From the NCBI GenBank assembly GCA_951230915.1, contig OX579638.1:33580322-33644321 (forward strand): 64,000 nucleotides of DNA. The letters are read 5' to 3'. Below, piece after piece: positions 23,001 to 37,700 of the stretch. Source of the stretch: Antitrichia curtipendula (lineage: Eukaryota > Streptophyta > Bryopsida > Hypnales > Leucodontaceae). The notes beneath the pieces were generated by a model. The model was not told the DNA's origin. It did not search any database and worked only from the letters and a program-made list of their open reading frames with translations. The translations under genes were made by a program, and so were the position numbers. Positions within the stretch are counted from its first letter, which is position 1. Each line of letters starts with the position of its first letter.

Positions 23001-25764
23001 AGATTGCAAGTTTTAGGATCTACACATTTTTAGGTGAAAAGTTTGAAAGATGAAATCCAACCATTTGGGAAGAGTTGAGAATATTTTTTTTATGAAACCT
23101 AAGCATCATGATCTTGCAATTTGTAAGGTTTTTTATTCTAAAATTTGAGGAGGGTATACTTTGACAAGTTAACTAAAGAATCCTATGGTTGGATTTGCTA
23201 AAAAATAAAAAAGGATGAAGATTTTAGCGTTGCTTTGGAGACTAATATTTTTAAGCAGTTTTGGGTCTCTAAGCATGAAAGAAGTGTGATCCCTATAAAA
23301 TTAAAAACAATGGAAATTTAAATATTCATTGTGCACAGAGGCAAAGAAATAGGAAACAAGTATAGGATCTTTTGAAAATTGTAGAGAAAAAATTGAAGAT
23401 TGAATGATCAATTGTTCAATTTGACAAAGATTTATAAATAATGTGGAAGGTTAAAAATTTGCTCCACCATAATGCACATTATTGAAATTTGAAAAATTGT
23501 AAACATCAAACATCCATAATATTTTTGCACATGTTTAATCCTATAACATCACAATTCAACTATATGGTAAATTAAAAATTTGATTATAGAATCCCATTTA
23601 ATCATATTGACAAATACTCATAAAACTTATAACACTGCTTAATTGGCTTTGAGCTTCCCCCTCATCCTAAGGAGGTTGAGACATCCCTTCTTGGAATTCC
23701 AAGGGTATAATTTAAATTAGCAAATACCATTGGTTGGATGGATTGACCAGGTTGGTTGTTACATTAATTGAACTCTTGGAGGGCTCCAAGATTTGGGGGA
23801 GTAAACACACCTTCTCATTGCTTAATAATGTTATGCTATCCAATATTGACTTTGAATTTTTTTTTAGGTCATAAGAATGCACATTGGCAACTACTAGCAT
23901 TGATAAAAGCAAAATAATGACATTTTAAAAGAGTGATTGGTTTTATGGCCAGTTGTCTATTCTACAAAATAATTTGGCCATTCTAACCTCTAAAACCCTA
24001 AAAAATTCAACCATAGGATAATTACACCATTGACGACCACAATTATGAATCCATCTTTTTTAAGGTTATCCCTAAATACTCCAAAATCCTAGATGGTGAA
24101 CAAATGTATCTTGACCATGTTTTGTCCTAATAATTTTTTATCCAATCAAATACATAAATCTTTAAAATGTAACATTCTTATGGACTAATTTGATGAAATA
24201 GAGGTAAATTATCCTTGAAAAGAGTCAAGCAACCCTCGCTAATCCACCCCCTCAATTAAAAATTCCACATCCATGTGATGAGTTAAAAAACAAATCCATG
24301 AGACCCTTTGTTACCCCTTTGTTATTGTGTGATGAGGGAAGTCGTTGAAGCCAAAGTGACACCCTAACTTCATTGTTGATGGCGCCTTATTTGCTCAAGA
24401 GTAGTGTGTGGAGTTGATAAACAAGTTCAATCAATTGAAATGTTTTTGAAGATATTGCGAAGTGAGGTTGCTCAGGGGAATTCAAAATTTGAATCATGAA
24501 GCAGAAACTTGGAAGTTCAACGAGTTGAATGAAGTTGCGGGTTTGTGAAAACTTTAGGTGCCCTGAAGCGGATTCGGAATTTCAAGAAGTTTGAAAGTTA
24601 AACAAGTTGAAGAGAGTTTGAACTTGAAGCAAATTCAGCTTGCCCGCAAGCAAATTTTTTGGGAAATTTGGACGCCATGAAGCAGATTTGGCCACCCTTG
24701 TTACAATTTTGACAATTTTGTACAATTTCACTAATATCACAAGAATTCAAAGAATTTTTTTACTGCATTTTTTTCGACTATTGTGGGAAATCTGGAAATG
24801 TTTGAGTTTTGAAAATTGAAGTTTGCAACCAATGTTTTGGAGCTTTCTTTCTAAGAATTGTTGGTTTTTATTTAAAGTTGATCTTTTTAGCCAAAGGATG
24901 GTAATTTAGGTCATTAACTTATTGATTGACAATAACGAGGCATATGAGAATAAGAGTTGATTTGTCAATTTATATGTCGATTTATGAAGGTATTGATGCT
25001 TTGAATTGCTGTGGAATGGGATGCTCGTGAATGCTCGTGAATTTTGATTATGAATTTTAGTATTAGAGTGTATTTTAGATTTTGAATGCTCAAATTTTAT
25101 GGTAGGTGTGTAATTATTATTTGGATGGTCTTTGTTATTTTTATTGCTAATTAATGCTTTCTAATTCACCTATTTGTGTATTTTTGAATGGTTTTCATTC
25201 TTCATCTACAAACAATTTCAAAGGATGGATGGAGACAAAGAAAGAAAACAAGATAGGAGATTGAAGAAAAAAATGTTGAAGAGATTAGGATTTAGGATTG
25301 AATGTAATAGTTGTACATTAAATAGAAAAATACAAAATTGATTTTTTTAATGTAATTTTGGGTTTGTTGTTTGAAGAAAAGAATTGAGAAGGAAAGGAAG
25401 TAAATTTGGAGATTGAATGTTTCAATATAGAAAATTGGAAATGATTTTTGTCCAATGTTCACATGCCACATGTAAAAAATAATTTCATGACTACCCTTCC
25501 ATTGGTTTTGTACATAATTTTACACTCTATCATCTCAAAAAAGGCATTAACTGCCTCTACACAGCTGCCACATCTGCAAAATGTCAGAAAAGGATTTGGG
25601 TGTTGTGGGGAAGACCTTGCAAAGACCCCCACGGGAATGGGATCCCTACCCTAACTCCGTTTCGGTAACCGTCTTGCCGGCTCTGTCCCTTTCAATTTGC
25701 TTGAGCCAAAGAAGCATGCGCTCGATAATGTCCATTGGCGCGAGTTTCAAACGCAGCAGCAGCG
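20078..25764. other. Gene-free A/T-rich DNA
   Basis: No recognisable gene, RNA or bounded element in about 5.5 kb. The 83-codon frame at 21116-21367 (plus) has acidic, coding-like wording but no family I recognise. From about 25560 the base composition rises toward the first ZMYND10 exon, so 25560-25764 probably contains its promoter and 5' leader; no TATA box stands out. Confidence 0.45.
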
Positions 25765-28700
25765 ATGGAGGTAATCGAAGGAGAAACAGGACGACCCGCG
25801 TACCTCAAATTCGATGACGTAGTAAGTGCCTTTTTCGAATCTCTGAAATTTGAATGTATTCCGCGATTCTGCTCAGTCATGATTTACAGTGAAATTCGTG
25901 AAAATCAGCGCACTTCAGAGCGCCAATTTGTGACACTCAAGAGATCAAAGCTCCGGAAATTAAGACTGGTATAGATATGCCTTGACGTGCAGTGCCAATT
26001 TAGTCGTTTCAACGAATTTGAGGTTATTCTTCAGAGTTGCGGGATTATGTGTCCATGCCTGTGATTGTTGATTTCGATGTTTTTACCCAAATGATTATGG
26101 TTTTGTAAGATCGGTAGTTACAAGGACTTGACTTGACTTGACTTTCTTCCGTCGTTGGTGATGAGCAGGAACTGCTGAATAGAATGGACGCCGAATGTAT
26201 CGTGCAATCTCTCACTCTCTTCCCCATTGAGCAGGCATTTCCACCTACCTCTCCTTCGTGCCAAAGAATTTCAATCTCCTGAGTCATGCTCTGGTTTTCA
26301 TCAGTCTTTGAGCTCTCTGGGTTCCTTGGCAACTCCTTTGCTTGATTGTTTATCAATTTGGTGTGTGATGTGGAGTAGATAGCCTTCAAGTTTTGTAATT
26401 TTTGGTTGATCGTAGGCTCACAATGAGCAGAAGGGTTATTATTATATGATTCTTCTGATCAGTCAGTCAAAGGGAGAGCCTCTAATCTTGGACTTGGCAT
26501 TAAGCATGTTATTATGGACTTGGATGGCGAATGGCACCGGCTGACTTTGATCTTGTCTGTACTTAGTAATCAACTAAGAATAAGCGCATTATTCAAGCTA
26601 TGTGCACATGCTTGCTAGTTTAGAAAAAAGTTGTGACTGAGAAAATGTAAATGGACACATTAGAGTGCACAGGACTTGGAGAAGAATGAAAGACCCGTAG
26701 TCTATGACACCTTTCAATATATTCACTTTGCAGGTTGGAAGTAGAAAATGGCTGGCACAGCATCAAAACCTGGAGAAGCTGAACTTGCAGGTGAACCACC
26801 CTTGAAGGAGAGCCCTCATTTTGCGAGAACTACTTATCGCATGCTCGTATTGAGAGTTCCGGAATTGCTATTATAGGGTGTCAGACATGGTGGTTTTAGG
26901 GTTTCAGACATTATGTATTTAGGGTTCAGACATGCAACACATGTCAAAGGTGTTCCCTAGACTGGACTTGCGGTACAATTACCAACACACGTAGGTCTAA
27001 AGAGTGTAGAGAAACGAAACCACACTTTAAAGTAACACCTTAAGCACTGATTATACTATTAGATCACCAGATTTCTATTGATTCTTGTTATCAATTACAA
27101 GGGGTTCCAAGTCATCAATGTATGTCTTATTTGGATGCAAAAGTTTTAAGGGAGCAAAGTTTTATTGTCTCACGATTGGAAACCAATACAAATTTTAATG
27201 TTAAGGTGGTTTGCGTGCAATAAGTCAAAATGTTCTCATTTTTCAAGATTTTAAGGTGTTGCAATAAGGAAGCTTTGCTATTACGTGTCCGCTATTAGAA
27301 ATCGGGAGAAAATTCTCAGCTGGAGGTGAGTGAGCTAATCAGGTGGCGAGTGGTTTGGCAGGCACACTACAACACGATGGTGCATTGTGATGAATTTGTG
27401 ATGGTGGTATGCGCGCTCTTACCCTTGCTTCAATACTGGTCAGCCAGAAGGATTCACTTGAATTTGTAGTATTCATATGTTTTGAGTTCACTGATGAAAC
27501 TGGTGCATGTGGTGTCAACAAAACGCTAACTGGTCTGGGACAACTTGCATGCACAGGCCTTAACTTCGCACGACAAATTGGGATTACTAATACATGAGCT
27601 GCTAGTGATTGAGGTTAGTACCCTGTGTCGGTACCTTTAACCTAAGAAGTAACCCAAACAGGTCCTCAGATTTCTTTAGCAGTTTTGAGCAGGTCGCATG
27701 GGGGTTTTTGGTCGTCGATTTTGTTTACCTATGGATAGATACATGCAATGTTCTTCACTGATTCTTGTGATATACATTTTGACCCCATCTGAATTACATT
27801 TTTCACAGTATGATCAATCAAATTGGTCATTTTAAACAATGAATTTTTGGCAAGCCTGATGGATATTGTGTAGGATATAGTTCACAGCTTGCGTAGACAC
27901 TATTCTTGGAATCTTGAAAGCATATAAGATAGGAACTGCTAAACCCGAGCTTGTACCCAAAAGCTTGCCGTACTAAATTTATGAAAAAAGTTAGATAGTC
28001 ATTGGAGAACGATCAGCTCTAGGACATTGAAATTAGGGCATAGACTTGGAAAACCTATCAATAGAACTTTGGCCTGTTATGAATTTTTTCATAAAATATT
28101 CAAGTGTTATTTTTGAGCTTCACGTAAGTTTAGCCACACTTTGTCCATGTGACCAATAAATCAGATCTCAATGACACAAGATAATAGTCCCACCATGCCA
28201 ATTTATTGATCATTTTATGAAAAACATAAATTCAAAAGGGACTGAATTCTATATCACCAAAATGAATGAAGAACATCGCATGTGTTCATTGCAACATAAT
28301 TAAACTTGGACAGAAAACCCCCTTCATGTGAGCCACTCAAGACAACCTTAAAACATGAGGTCCAAACATGACACTTATTTCCGGACGGAGGGAGTAGCTA
28401 TCAGTGAAATATGCTCAGTAAGGTAGCTAGCCTACCTTATTGATGACGTCATCTCTAGATGCATTCTCACAACGTCAGTACAGCGAATGTCTGAGCACAC
28501 TTGTATGACTTGCCTCCACTAATGGCCCGGAAGTTTATTTTGGGGGGCAGATTTGGAAGGAAAGAGTGTTGCCCCACCTCGTGAAGACTCTTGCCGAGCA
28601 GACTTCCAACATCAATATCCACCTTGTCTTGTACCAGGAGGCGACCATAGTCAACTTGCTGGAGGTGTTTGTACATGCTAGCAGACTCTTCTTAAATAAC

Positions 28701-31700
28701 AGCTATGTGTTTTCTTTCTATAAAAATGCTGTTCATAATGTTGAGGAACACAATAACAGTAATAAGTTTGATAGAAATATAATCCTTCTGTCGTGACATC
28801 CTGTAAGGTCTTGGCGTAGGTGATTTTGTATCACCGAGAAGTATGCGAAGCCATGGATTCAGATTCTTTGCTGGAGGTAAGCTCGTCGTCTCTTATTGTC
28901 CGAGTCATGTGTCTACTCCGCAATTGTAGCAATGGTTACAAAATGTAGGGAACCTTTGTATGCTGCATTCTCTGCTCCCTGATTATGGAGTCCATCATTC
29001 CAAAGAATGAATTTCTTCTGTGCAGTACAATGCCGGTGATAGGAAAAATTTCCCTTATCAACAATTTTGGAAGGTTTTTAAACTTTCAATCTTTGATAAG
29101 GTTCTTGAGGATTGTACTGAAGATTATTTGGATTTCAGGGACATGAAAATTTTAAATTTCTATTTGGGGTAGAGACACTTGCAAGTAGCTGATTTGTTCT
29201 TGCTCACTCCTTCCACTTCAGCATCTATAGACACCGACCTCTCAGTCCTGTGATCACATATGAAGGGCGAGCTGTTTTTAGTATCACTTGAATTCATGTG
29301 GTCTACCTCTGGTTGGTGCCAGCTCACAGATTACTGCTACCGCAAACTTGTGTATCTCAATACTCAGGGAGCGGAGGATGCAGCATACAAAGGTTCGCTA
29401 CATTTGTCCGTGTCACCTTATATAACTGTTCTACAGTTTTGGAATATCACATTCAAATTCTGAACTTCGTATCGAGAATTTTTTGCAATTAGAAGTTTCC
29501 TCAAGTGCCACATTATTCTAGTGTGACGCCTTCAGTTTAATGCAGTGATATCGGATTGACGTGAATCGTGGAGTAATTAAACGACACATGTTCTATTACG
29601 TGTGCAGAACGAAGTGGCAAAGCAATTTCTGAAATGACACCCGAGGAGGATCTTCAAGAAAAGGTTCGAATTCCAACCTGGTGCCTTGCAATTCAAATGG
29701 GAGCAGAAGTCATATTGAAGACATTATTTTAAGTTAGTATAAAAGGTTTTTGAACTGAAGTAAACCTTGTATGAGGACATCTTTTGATAGTAACTGATGT
29801 TCATGTTTTCATTCCAACGTGCAGACAGGCAGTATGGCGTTTGGAATTGGGATCTGCTCCGTATCTATTCTGAGGTATCTCTAAATTTCAAAGCTCAGAA
29901 TTTCAAAGGGTTCTGGAGACTTCATTTTGAATTATGCATTTCCTGTTTTGTTCCACCATCTTTCTTCAAGTTCACAGGATTGCTGTTTGTCTTCCGGGCG
30001 TTGCAGATATATGACAGATTTTATGAACGACCTTCCACTCTGTGTCATGGTAAGTCACGTCGAAATTTCGCTTGTAAATTGGTTTCATATGCAAGTCAGA
30101 GTAAAAGTGAACTATTAATAATTGTATTGATCTGTGTTTTGTACCAGGCACGAATGCTGGACTCTCATGATGTTATTATGGCTCTCATTCCCCTCGTTGA
30201 GAGTCCTCCATGGCAACGGAAAAGAACGCGATCTGGAAAACTTGTGGTTGGCTCCTTCACAACATTACGCATTTTCTGAGTAATCATTGCACTTGATAAG
30301 GCTGTCATAATATTTTCAAAATGCGTTTTACTCCTATCGTAGCTATGTCTTCTGGAATAATGTTTCCACGGCTGTAAAATTAGTCTATTTTATGAACTTT
30401 TAGACAATTTCAGAAATGGAATCTTTTCCATAATCCATCGGAGGTCTCCCCTCTATGGACTTAGTGACCGTATGTATCGTCTTTTCCTTTATACTCTTGA
30501 AAGGAGGTCTCTCTATGCATCATGGGGTGACTTCCGTATGCTCGCTATGAGCAAAGAGATCTCTACGTAAATCATGGGGAATCTTTTCTTTATGTGATGA
30601 TATTCTTCCTGAATCAATCTAATTTTACTGAAAACAAATGTAAATTCTTTATACTAGCGTGATTCAAATGTACATTTCTCTAATAAAATAGGACTGATGT
30701 AGATAGTCCTATTGGCATCTTGGAAAATTTTCCAAATGCCAATGTTGTGAATATCAGTCAATACAACAGAATTTGATGTTAAACCCTATTAAGTATAAAT
30801 TCGTATGTCTGAAGAATTTTGGTGAAAACGAGCCATTAGTATTCAACCTTGTTCGCGTTTGACTGTATTCTGAAAAATTCAGCAATGCGTATGCAGACAG
30901 AGAAATATGCAGAAGGAAAGTGGGCAGAAGTGCAAGCATCTGACCGCTTCAAGTTGACGAAGCCTGATGCCCAGGTAAATTCTCCTCCTTTGTTCGCAGT
31001 CTTCTCAATCGAATATAAGTATGGGCATGCGGTGGATATGAACTGCTGAAAGCTTGCTCATGAACGACGAAGGCCTTGCACCAAAACTAGAAGCCAAGGC
31101 CACATTAAGCTGGAAAACTCACAGTCCGGCCAGTTGTTTAATAGTGCCTGATCGTAAATATTCAAAATCTGATATGTTATCACCAAAAATTTCTTTTGAG
31201 TGTGACAATTTTGGCACTGTAAATCGTGCTGATATAACGAAAAATATTGATGTTCAAGTCACTTTCTCAAATGCCAATTGTGATATTCGTTGGAACGCAA
31301 GTCAGACCAATAGTTTCTAGCTAAAGAATCATGCCAAAGACAAATTAAAACAGCATCAACTTTGTTTTATTGGCGCAATTCATAGCACAGAAATTGTGAC
31401 ATTCGATTACACAAGGCTCTAGAAACTATAGCTGCTGTAGATTTACGTTCAGGGCGTCCACCTTGAAAAGTGCCAATGTGATGAATTTCCGCCCATCTAC
31501 CGAAATTGACGAAGAATCTTGAAAATAATATTGAAACAATGATTTTGTCTCTCCAATTACCATAATGAGACTGTATCAGTGCCGTCTCCAAAGCCTTCGT
31601 GACTGTGGCATGAAAGTAGTGAGCAACCTGAGTTTCATTCACCTGTAGTTATTACAAGTTTATGTTAGAACTAGCTATTCCTTAGATTCTGAATACGTGT

Positions 31701-34700
31701 ACGAAATAATCTCTCATTCGTGGAATCTTGCAGCTGTGGTTATCTATATATAATTTGATTGTGGACAAGCGATGCCGCCTCAAGTATACTTACGATGATT
31801 TCAGACGAACTCAAGTTCTCAAGGTTATTTTCTTTCATATTAGTACAGAGGTTTTCTTTGTGCAATTCATCCTGTGCATTGTTCAAGGCTGCCATTTTTT
31901 GAAATTGTACAATTGAATGCAGCTTAGGAAGTACCTGAATGACTTGCTTGTTGATCAGCTGCCCGTTCTTAAAGATCTGAAATGGGTGAGTGTCCCATTC
32001 TTTGTCAGCCCATCGTTTCTTCACTTAATGTGGCTAAGGTATGTTCACACTTGGTGTTACTGGTGGATTAGAAAAGCATACCGTATCCTGCCAAATACAT
32101 ACCCAAAGTAATTCCTAAAACGCTTACTAGCACAGCTTCTAACTCCAAGTGCGAACATACCTTAAACAGTCAAATGAATGCTAAAGTTGGTCCCAACATT
32201 ACAATCAACATTCAAGCTAATGTCGTTCTTTGTGCACTGAATTTGGGGGAGTTCATTATAGTCTGCACTTTCCAACACCTTCTTAAACCCTAAGGACTAG
32301 ATAGCTCTTTCTGAATGTATGTGCTTATTTGTATTTTCTACCAAACCTATAAGAGATTCATTTTAAGAGCAAACAGGAAAAGGTTGATTCAATGAATAAC
32401 ATCAATTATTACAACTTCATATTGTGTTAGCACTTACCATGTTGCCCAAATATCATGTATAAAGTGGAAAAGTACAGAACCCCAAATGTAGAGTAGTCCT
32501 TTACGGGTTTAGCTACTTCTTGTGGTAATCGTCTGTGCTGCATGAGAAGCAATTCTGAGTTGGACAAGTTCGTGTGAACCATCTTTTGGCAGGCAGTAGA
32601 GCATTTGGCGATACAGGTGCCTCAGACTACGACCGAATCTGCATCAGGCCGACTGATCATTGAACAGGTCCTCTTCACGTACATATGGTTCACATCCCAG
32701 ATATGACGGGGAATAATAACCCCTGTTATGTCGCATCCTCTTATCAAGAGACTTACTCACTTCATCTTTCTCTTTGTGCCTGTCGTTATCAAGTTAAACC
32801 CTGTTGAGATTTAAAAGTTGCTCTCAAACGTGGTGAAAGTGTAGGACAAGCCACTCCGTCGAGTGACTTGAGCAATGGAAGGCAACTATGCATGAGACGT
32901 AAGCACAAGCCTCCAGGACTTTGTAAAATCACTCAGGAACCTCTCTCTAGAACGCCTGGGGATGATGTCACGCAATGAAATATTATTTATGGGATGCCTC
33001 GGAAGTGGGCATTTAATTCAACTTGAGTTCAGTCTTTTGGTCACTGAGGTGTTTTGTGAAACGGTTAGAGCCTAGAGTCTAGGTGCAAGGGTCTGTATTC
33101 TTGAAGCTTTAAAAGTATCATCCTACCACTGGTGGATAATATTTTGAGAGTTGACTCTTCCATTGGTGGTGCCACAAGATGGAGTGACTCTAGTATCCTA
33201 CATAGAGAATTAAGAAAACTGCACCACTGGAAGTTCCGGGCTTGGCTTACACCAATTTTTAACTCCATGGGATGGTTTACGCTTCAATATAAACTTAAGA
33301 CGTGTTACTCTCGTGAGTAACGCCTGGGAAGCATCAATTGAATTATATTGGTGCAATTTCCGGAGTTTGTTATGGATTTGTAAGCGTTTCAGGGATTATT
33401 TTGTATAAGAACCAGTTCCCACAGAATGTTCTGAAATATGAACCTGGGGTAACCTTTGTGTGACAACTACGTCGTTATGTGACAGGTGCCTGAGCTCCGA
33501 GAAAAACTGATGTTTGGAAAGAATTGGCGTGAGTGTAATTGAACAATGTAACCTTAAAACGCACATTGTTAGTTCATTCAAGGTCTTGGATTAACTGGCC
33601 CTATCTTGTTGATGCGGCATTTCACAATACCAAATACTCAATTGTTCATCGTAATCTGTACCCTCCACAGGAATTATTGCCGAAAAGCAAATGAAAAGTG
33701 TGTTTTCAGAAGCCTCCAGCGCAACACAACGCCAAGCTGAAGAGATGCTCAAGCTGTTCCAATTTGGGGTACCGTACATCTATCCGTTAACTCCCAGGGT
33801 AAATTCGGTTGTGCAGACATTAGACGTGGGCAGAATGCATCCAATAAATTAAGGAAATGACAAAATTCTTCTGAGACTGGTGCTCACTCGAGTTTCATTT
33901 ATTACGTGACTGGTGCTTACTTACGAGTTTCATTTATTATCTCTTTGGGTCCTACGATCGCTTTGGGTCCTATACTTACAAGGCCCAAACTATCTTGAGA
34001 TCGAATTGTTTTCGCACCCAAAGTATTGGATCACTTCTTATCCAGTCACTCAATGAGGGAGATTGTAGAGCACTATTGACGGGATAATTGGCAACCCATC
34101 CCCATTCAAAGATCAGTGGTCATGGACAATCAGTTACAACCAAGTGTTGGAAACAGGGGTGAGACGGGATTAGGTCCCTAACGTTATTAAAGTATCCTCT
34201 ACCTTGCTCTACATGACGTGCACAACATTCATAACGGAGCCGCCCGAAGTCTCCTAATTGAATTTACGAAAATCCAGATTGCTAGGAAGAATTTGCCTTC
34301 AAAAAGAATGAGCTGTCCTGACTCACAGAACTGATGATTCTTTCTTTCTTTCTTTCTTTCTTTGAATCTGTATTCTTGGGTATTTCAACAGTGTTTCACG
34401 GACCTACTTCATGGGTTTAGAATGTTCTGTTCATTTGTGTGCAGGAATTGATGGAGCAGCCTACGTGTGCAGCCTGCAAAAAAACTGCTGTGCAACGATG
34501 CTCACGGTGCAAAAGCGAATGGTAAACATTCTAACCTCACACACACCATAATTAATGTGGGCGACGCTATCATATTTTAGGCAATGAGGGCATCCATTTG
34601 CACAAAGTGAAGCGGATGGCAAGTAAGTACCAAGTACCACAGGAAGATTTCGTGGCGTTAACCGGGGCTAATCCTTTGAGAAATAGCCCCCACTTTAGAC

Positions 34701-37700
34701 CCTTTGTACACAATGTTTGAAAAATCTGGGGAGTTCTTTTTTCACACTACTTTAGACCCCAAAATGTCCCACCTTGGCTGGACTACAGTTCAACTTTGCG
34801 GGGTTAAGCCTTGGGGTCTAAAGTGGGGCAGTTTAGAACCCCCCAAACTTTAGCCCTAGGGGCTAACACCACAAAATCTTTATGTGTACAAAACTATGCA
34901 GTCTGCACTTTATCTTACCAGTGATTCATTTTTCCAGTTCTAGAAGATAGCAACTAAGAGCATCCCCAGTTCATTCGGGAATTTGCCCCTCCAGATGAAC
35001 TTCTAACTTTTCCGTGGTTTATAATTATAATTATAATTTTTTTATCAATGGAAGTGCATTCAAAAGAACTTTGTATAGGTTCTAGAAAAAACTTAAATCT
35101 AGACATTGGACAATGAAAATAAATTGTTTCAAAGTTAGCTAGAAGACAAAAATTATTGTCAAATCCTCTATGATTTTTGTCTTTTAGCTAATTCTGAAGT
35201 GGTTTATTTTCATTGTCCAAAATATAAATTTAAGGTTTCTTGACCCTATTCAAAGTTCTTTTGAATGTGCTTCCATTGATAAAAACAACAACTCAAGTTC
35301 TTATTATAAAGTAGTTAGAAGTTCATTTGCAAGGGCAAATTTTTGAGTGCATTAAAGATGCCAACCTAAGGTTGGAGGTCCATAAAGCAGTTGAGCTCTA
35401 GAATAGTCCATCTCCTGAAATGTACACTATTTGTACATTTTTATACTTCATTGCACCGACAATGTAAAATAGTATACATTTCATGAGGTAGACACTTTTA
35501 GCAATCACTATATTTCAACTTCAAAAATTTATAACTAATTCCATGAAGCTTCAAAAATATGAAACAACTTGAATTAAATGCCAATTCCATTTGTCTTTTA
35601 AGGCAAAGTTATTTGACCTCCCAAAATTAATTTTCAGCTCTTAAATGGGTGCTTTATAGACCTCCTATCTTAGTTGCAATCTTTGCAACAAAGATGAAAC
35701 ACTTATATCTACAAATGTGGTGGAATGCATGTAATGAGGATGAAATTATATTTATTCATCTAAATCATGTACAATCCTCTAGAAATGGTGATTTTGATCC
35801 ACTAAATAGTACATTTGGCTATAATGCTTCAAAAAAATTCATTATTCTCCTTGATTGCAAATCAGAATGGTCCTAAACTAATTAGTTAAAAAAGAATGAT
35901 TTGCTTATTTAAACCCTAAAGCTCTTTGAAATCTAAAATGGTTTTTAGGCATTTGGAGCATCCAAAGTGAAGTATTAGGTTTCAGTGGGTTTTTTAGATT
36001 GGAAAATCAAATGACCTTCTAGGATATCCAATTTTTTACAAAGAACCAACAATTGGTTAGAAAATTTATGTTTTTTATTTTGTTTTGACCTCCAATTTGG
36101 ACATGTAGAACAAAGCAATATTTTGCTTTGAAAATTTGCATTCTTTTGCCTAACTTGAGACTATACTCAAATTTGAAGTCTTTAAAGGGAGGCAACCCAT
36201 TTCCAACTACTGAAGTAGATATATGTATCTACAAGGTGGGTCTCTTCAATGTGGAAACTTTTCCATGTACAGAAATAGTGTTTGGAAGTTTTTTTTAATT
36301 TTCCAGATTTTTATTTCTCAAAACATAATTATTGCAAATTTTTTAGCTAAAGATTTTGTTTGATCCATACCAGTTATATAGACCTTCATACTTCCAATCA
36401 GTGTTTTTTTTTTCATTTTCCATGAAGTGGTGAAGTGGCGATATTAAATGTTACAGTGGTGCTCCAAATTTCAACATTCATCCAAGTACTGTATAGAAAA
36501 TGTGATACTACGTATCTATAATTCTATTTTCATTCACAATGTGGCGATTTCATCCAAGATTTTTCTTGAACTTGAAGATTTTTGGCAATTTCATCCAAAA
36601 TTTTACTAAAAATTTCCTATAGGCTTGGTGCTAGGTCAAAAATTTTGGTGCAATTTTGCACCAAATCACTGGAAAAAAAAACACTGCTTCCAATCAAGGG
36701 TTGGTTGCAATATCAAGAATCTTGTAGCCAATTATAATTTGCTACAACTGCGTCAGGAACTATGCCAAAATTTGCTACATTAGGTTGAGTTAGTGACCAC
36801 AATCAATGTCTTGGATGATGATGATGGAGTGATTAGTGACTACAATAGGAACTTTCACCTTTTTGGTATAAATTCATCACAAGACGTGACTTTTTTAAAC
36901 CTTCATCTTGACAATTAGCATGTCAAGAAATATTTTGATTTCTTTAGATGAATAAGATGACTGTTATGGATTTACTTTTTGTTGATTTTGAGGTAGTCTA
37001 GAGACTCTTTTAGGCCAATTGGGCAACACACTTCAAAAATTCATAACAAGTTCATACTTTGCCGGAAAAAAAAAATTTCAGTTGCTCTCCCTATTCCTCA
37101 CATTCATCTTAATATGGGAAAAAAATCAACGATGACAATATGGCAAACTAGTCATTCTGCATGTCATATGTTGGTTTAATTTAACAAGGTAGGTGGCTCA
37201 AAAAGCAACCCTTTAAGGTTTGTTGGGCCTTTATGATGGATTTCAGATGCTCGAAAATATTTTTCCTTATTTTACACTTGAAGAAAATTGATGCGAAATC
37301 TAATACAAGTGGTTTCATATTTTTTGGAGCATTTATGAATTACTTAAGAACTTCCAAAGAATTTTGCCACAAATACATATTTGTAATCTTAGGCCTTGCA
37401 AAACTCACACATGTGCAATCTGAAAAAAAATATGGCTCGACTCAAAACAAACACTATGGCATTCAAAAAGTAATACACAAGGTTCCTAAATATGACCCTT
37501 ACTAAACTTAAATAGACCCTTCATTCTTTTAACAGTTGTAAGAAGGCAATTGGTAATCAGTTCCCATTTAGAAAAATGAAGAGGATACACCTTGGCTTTG
37601 AAATGGACCTTCCTTGGCTCTTATTCCATCCATTGACAAACCCTAATTATGCAACACCATGCACTAAGAGGAGTTGGTAGTTCAATTTAGAACCATGTAT

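Noticed and set aside
27409..27597. Candidate ZMYND10 exon in the 27409 frame ('SQKDSLEFVV')
   Set aside because: The segments at 27362-27406 and 27557-27613 join in phase, have proper splice sites and align better with the family.
29797..30279. 160-codon plus-strand ORF in ZMYND10
   Set aside because: It reads through introns and out of phase with exons 9 and 10; only its last part (exon 11) is genuine coding sequence.
31054..31320. 88-codon plus-strand ORF in ZMYND10 intron 12
   Set aside because: It does not match the family and the ZMYND10 frame joins perfectly without it.
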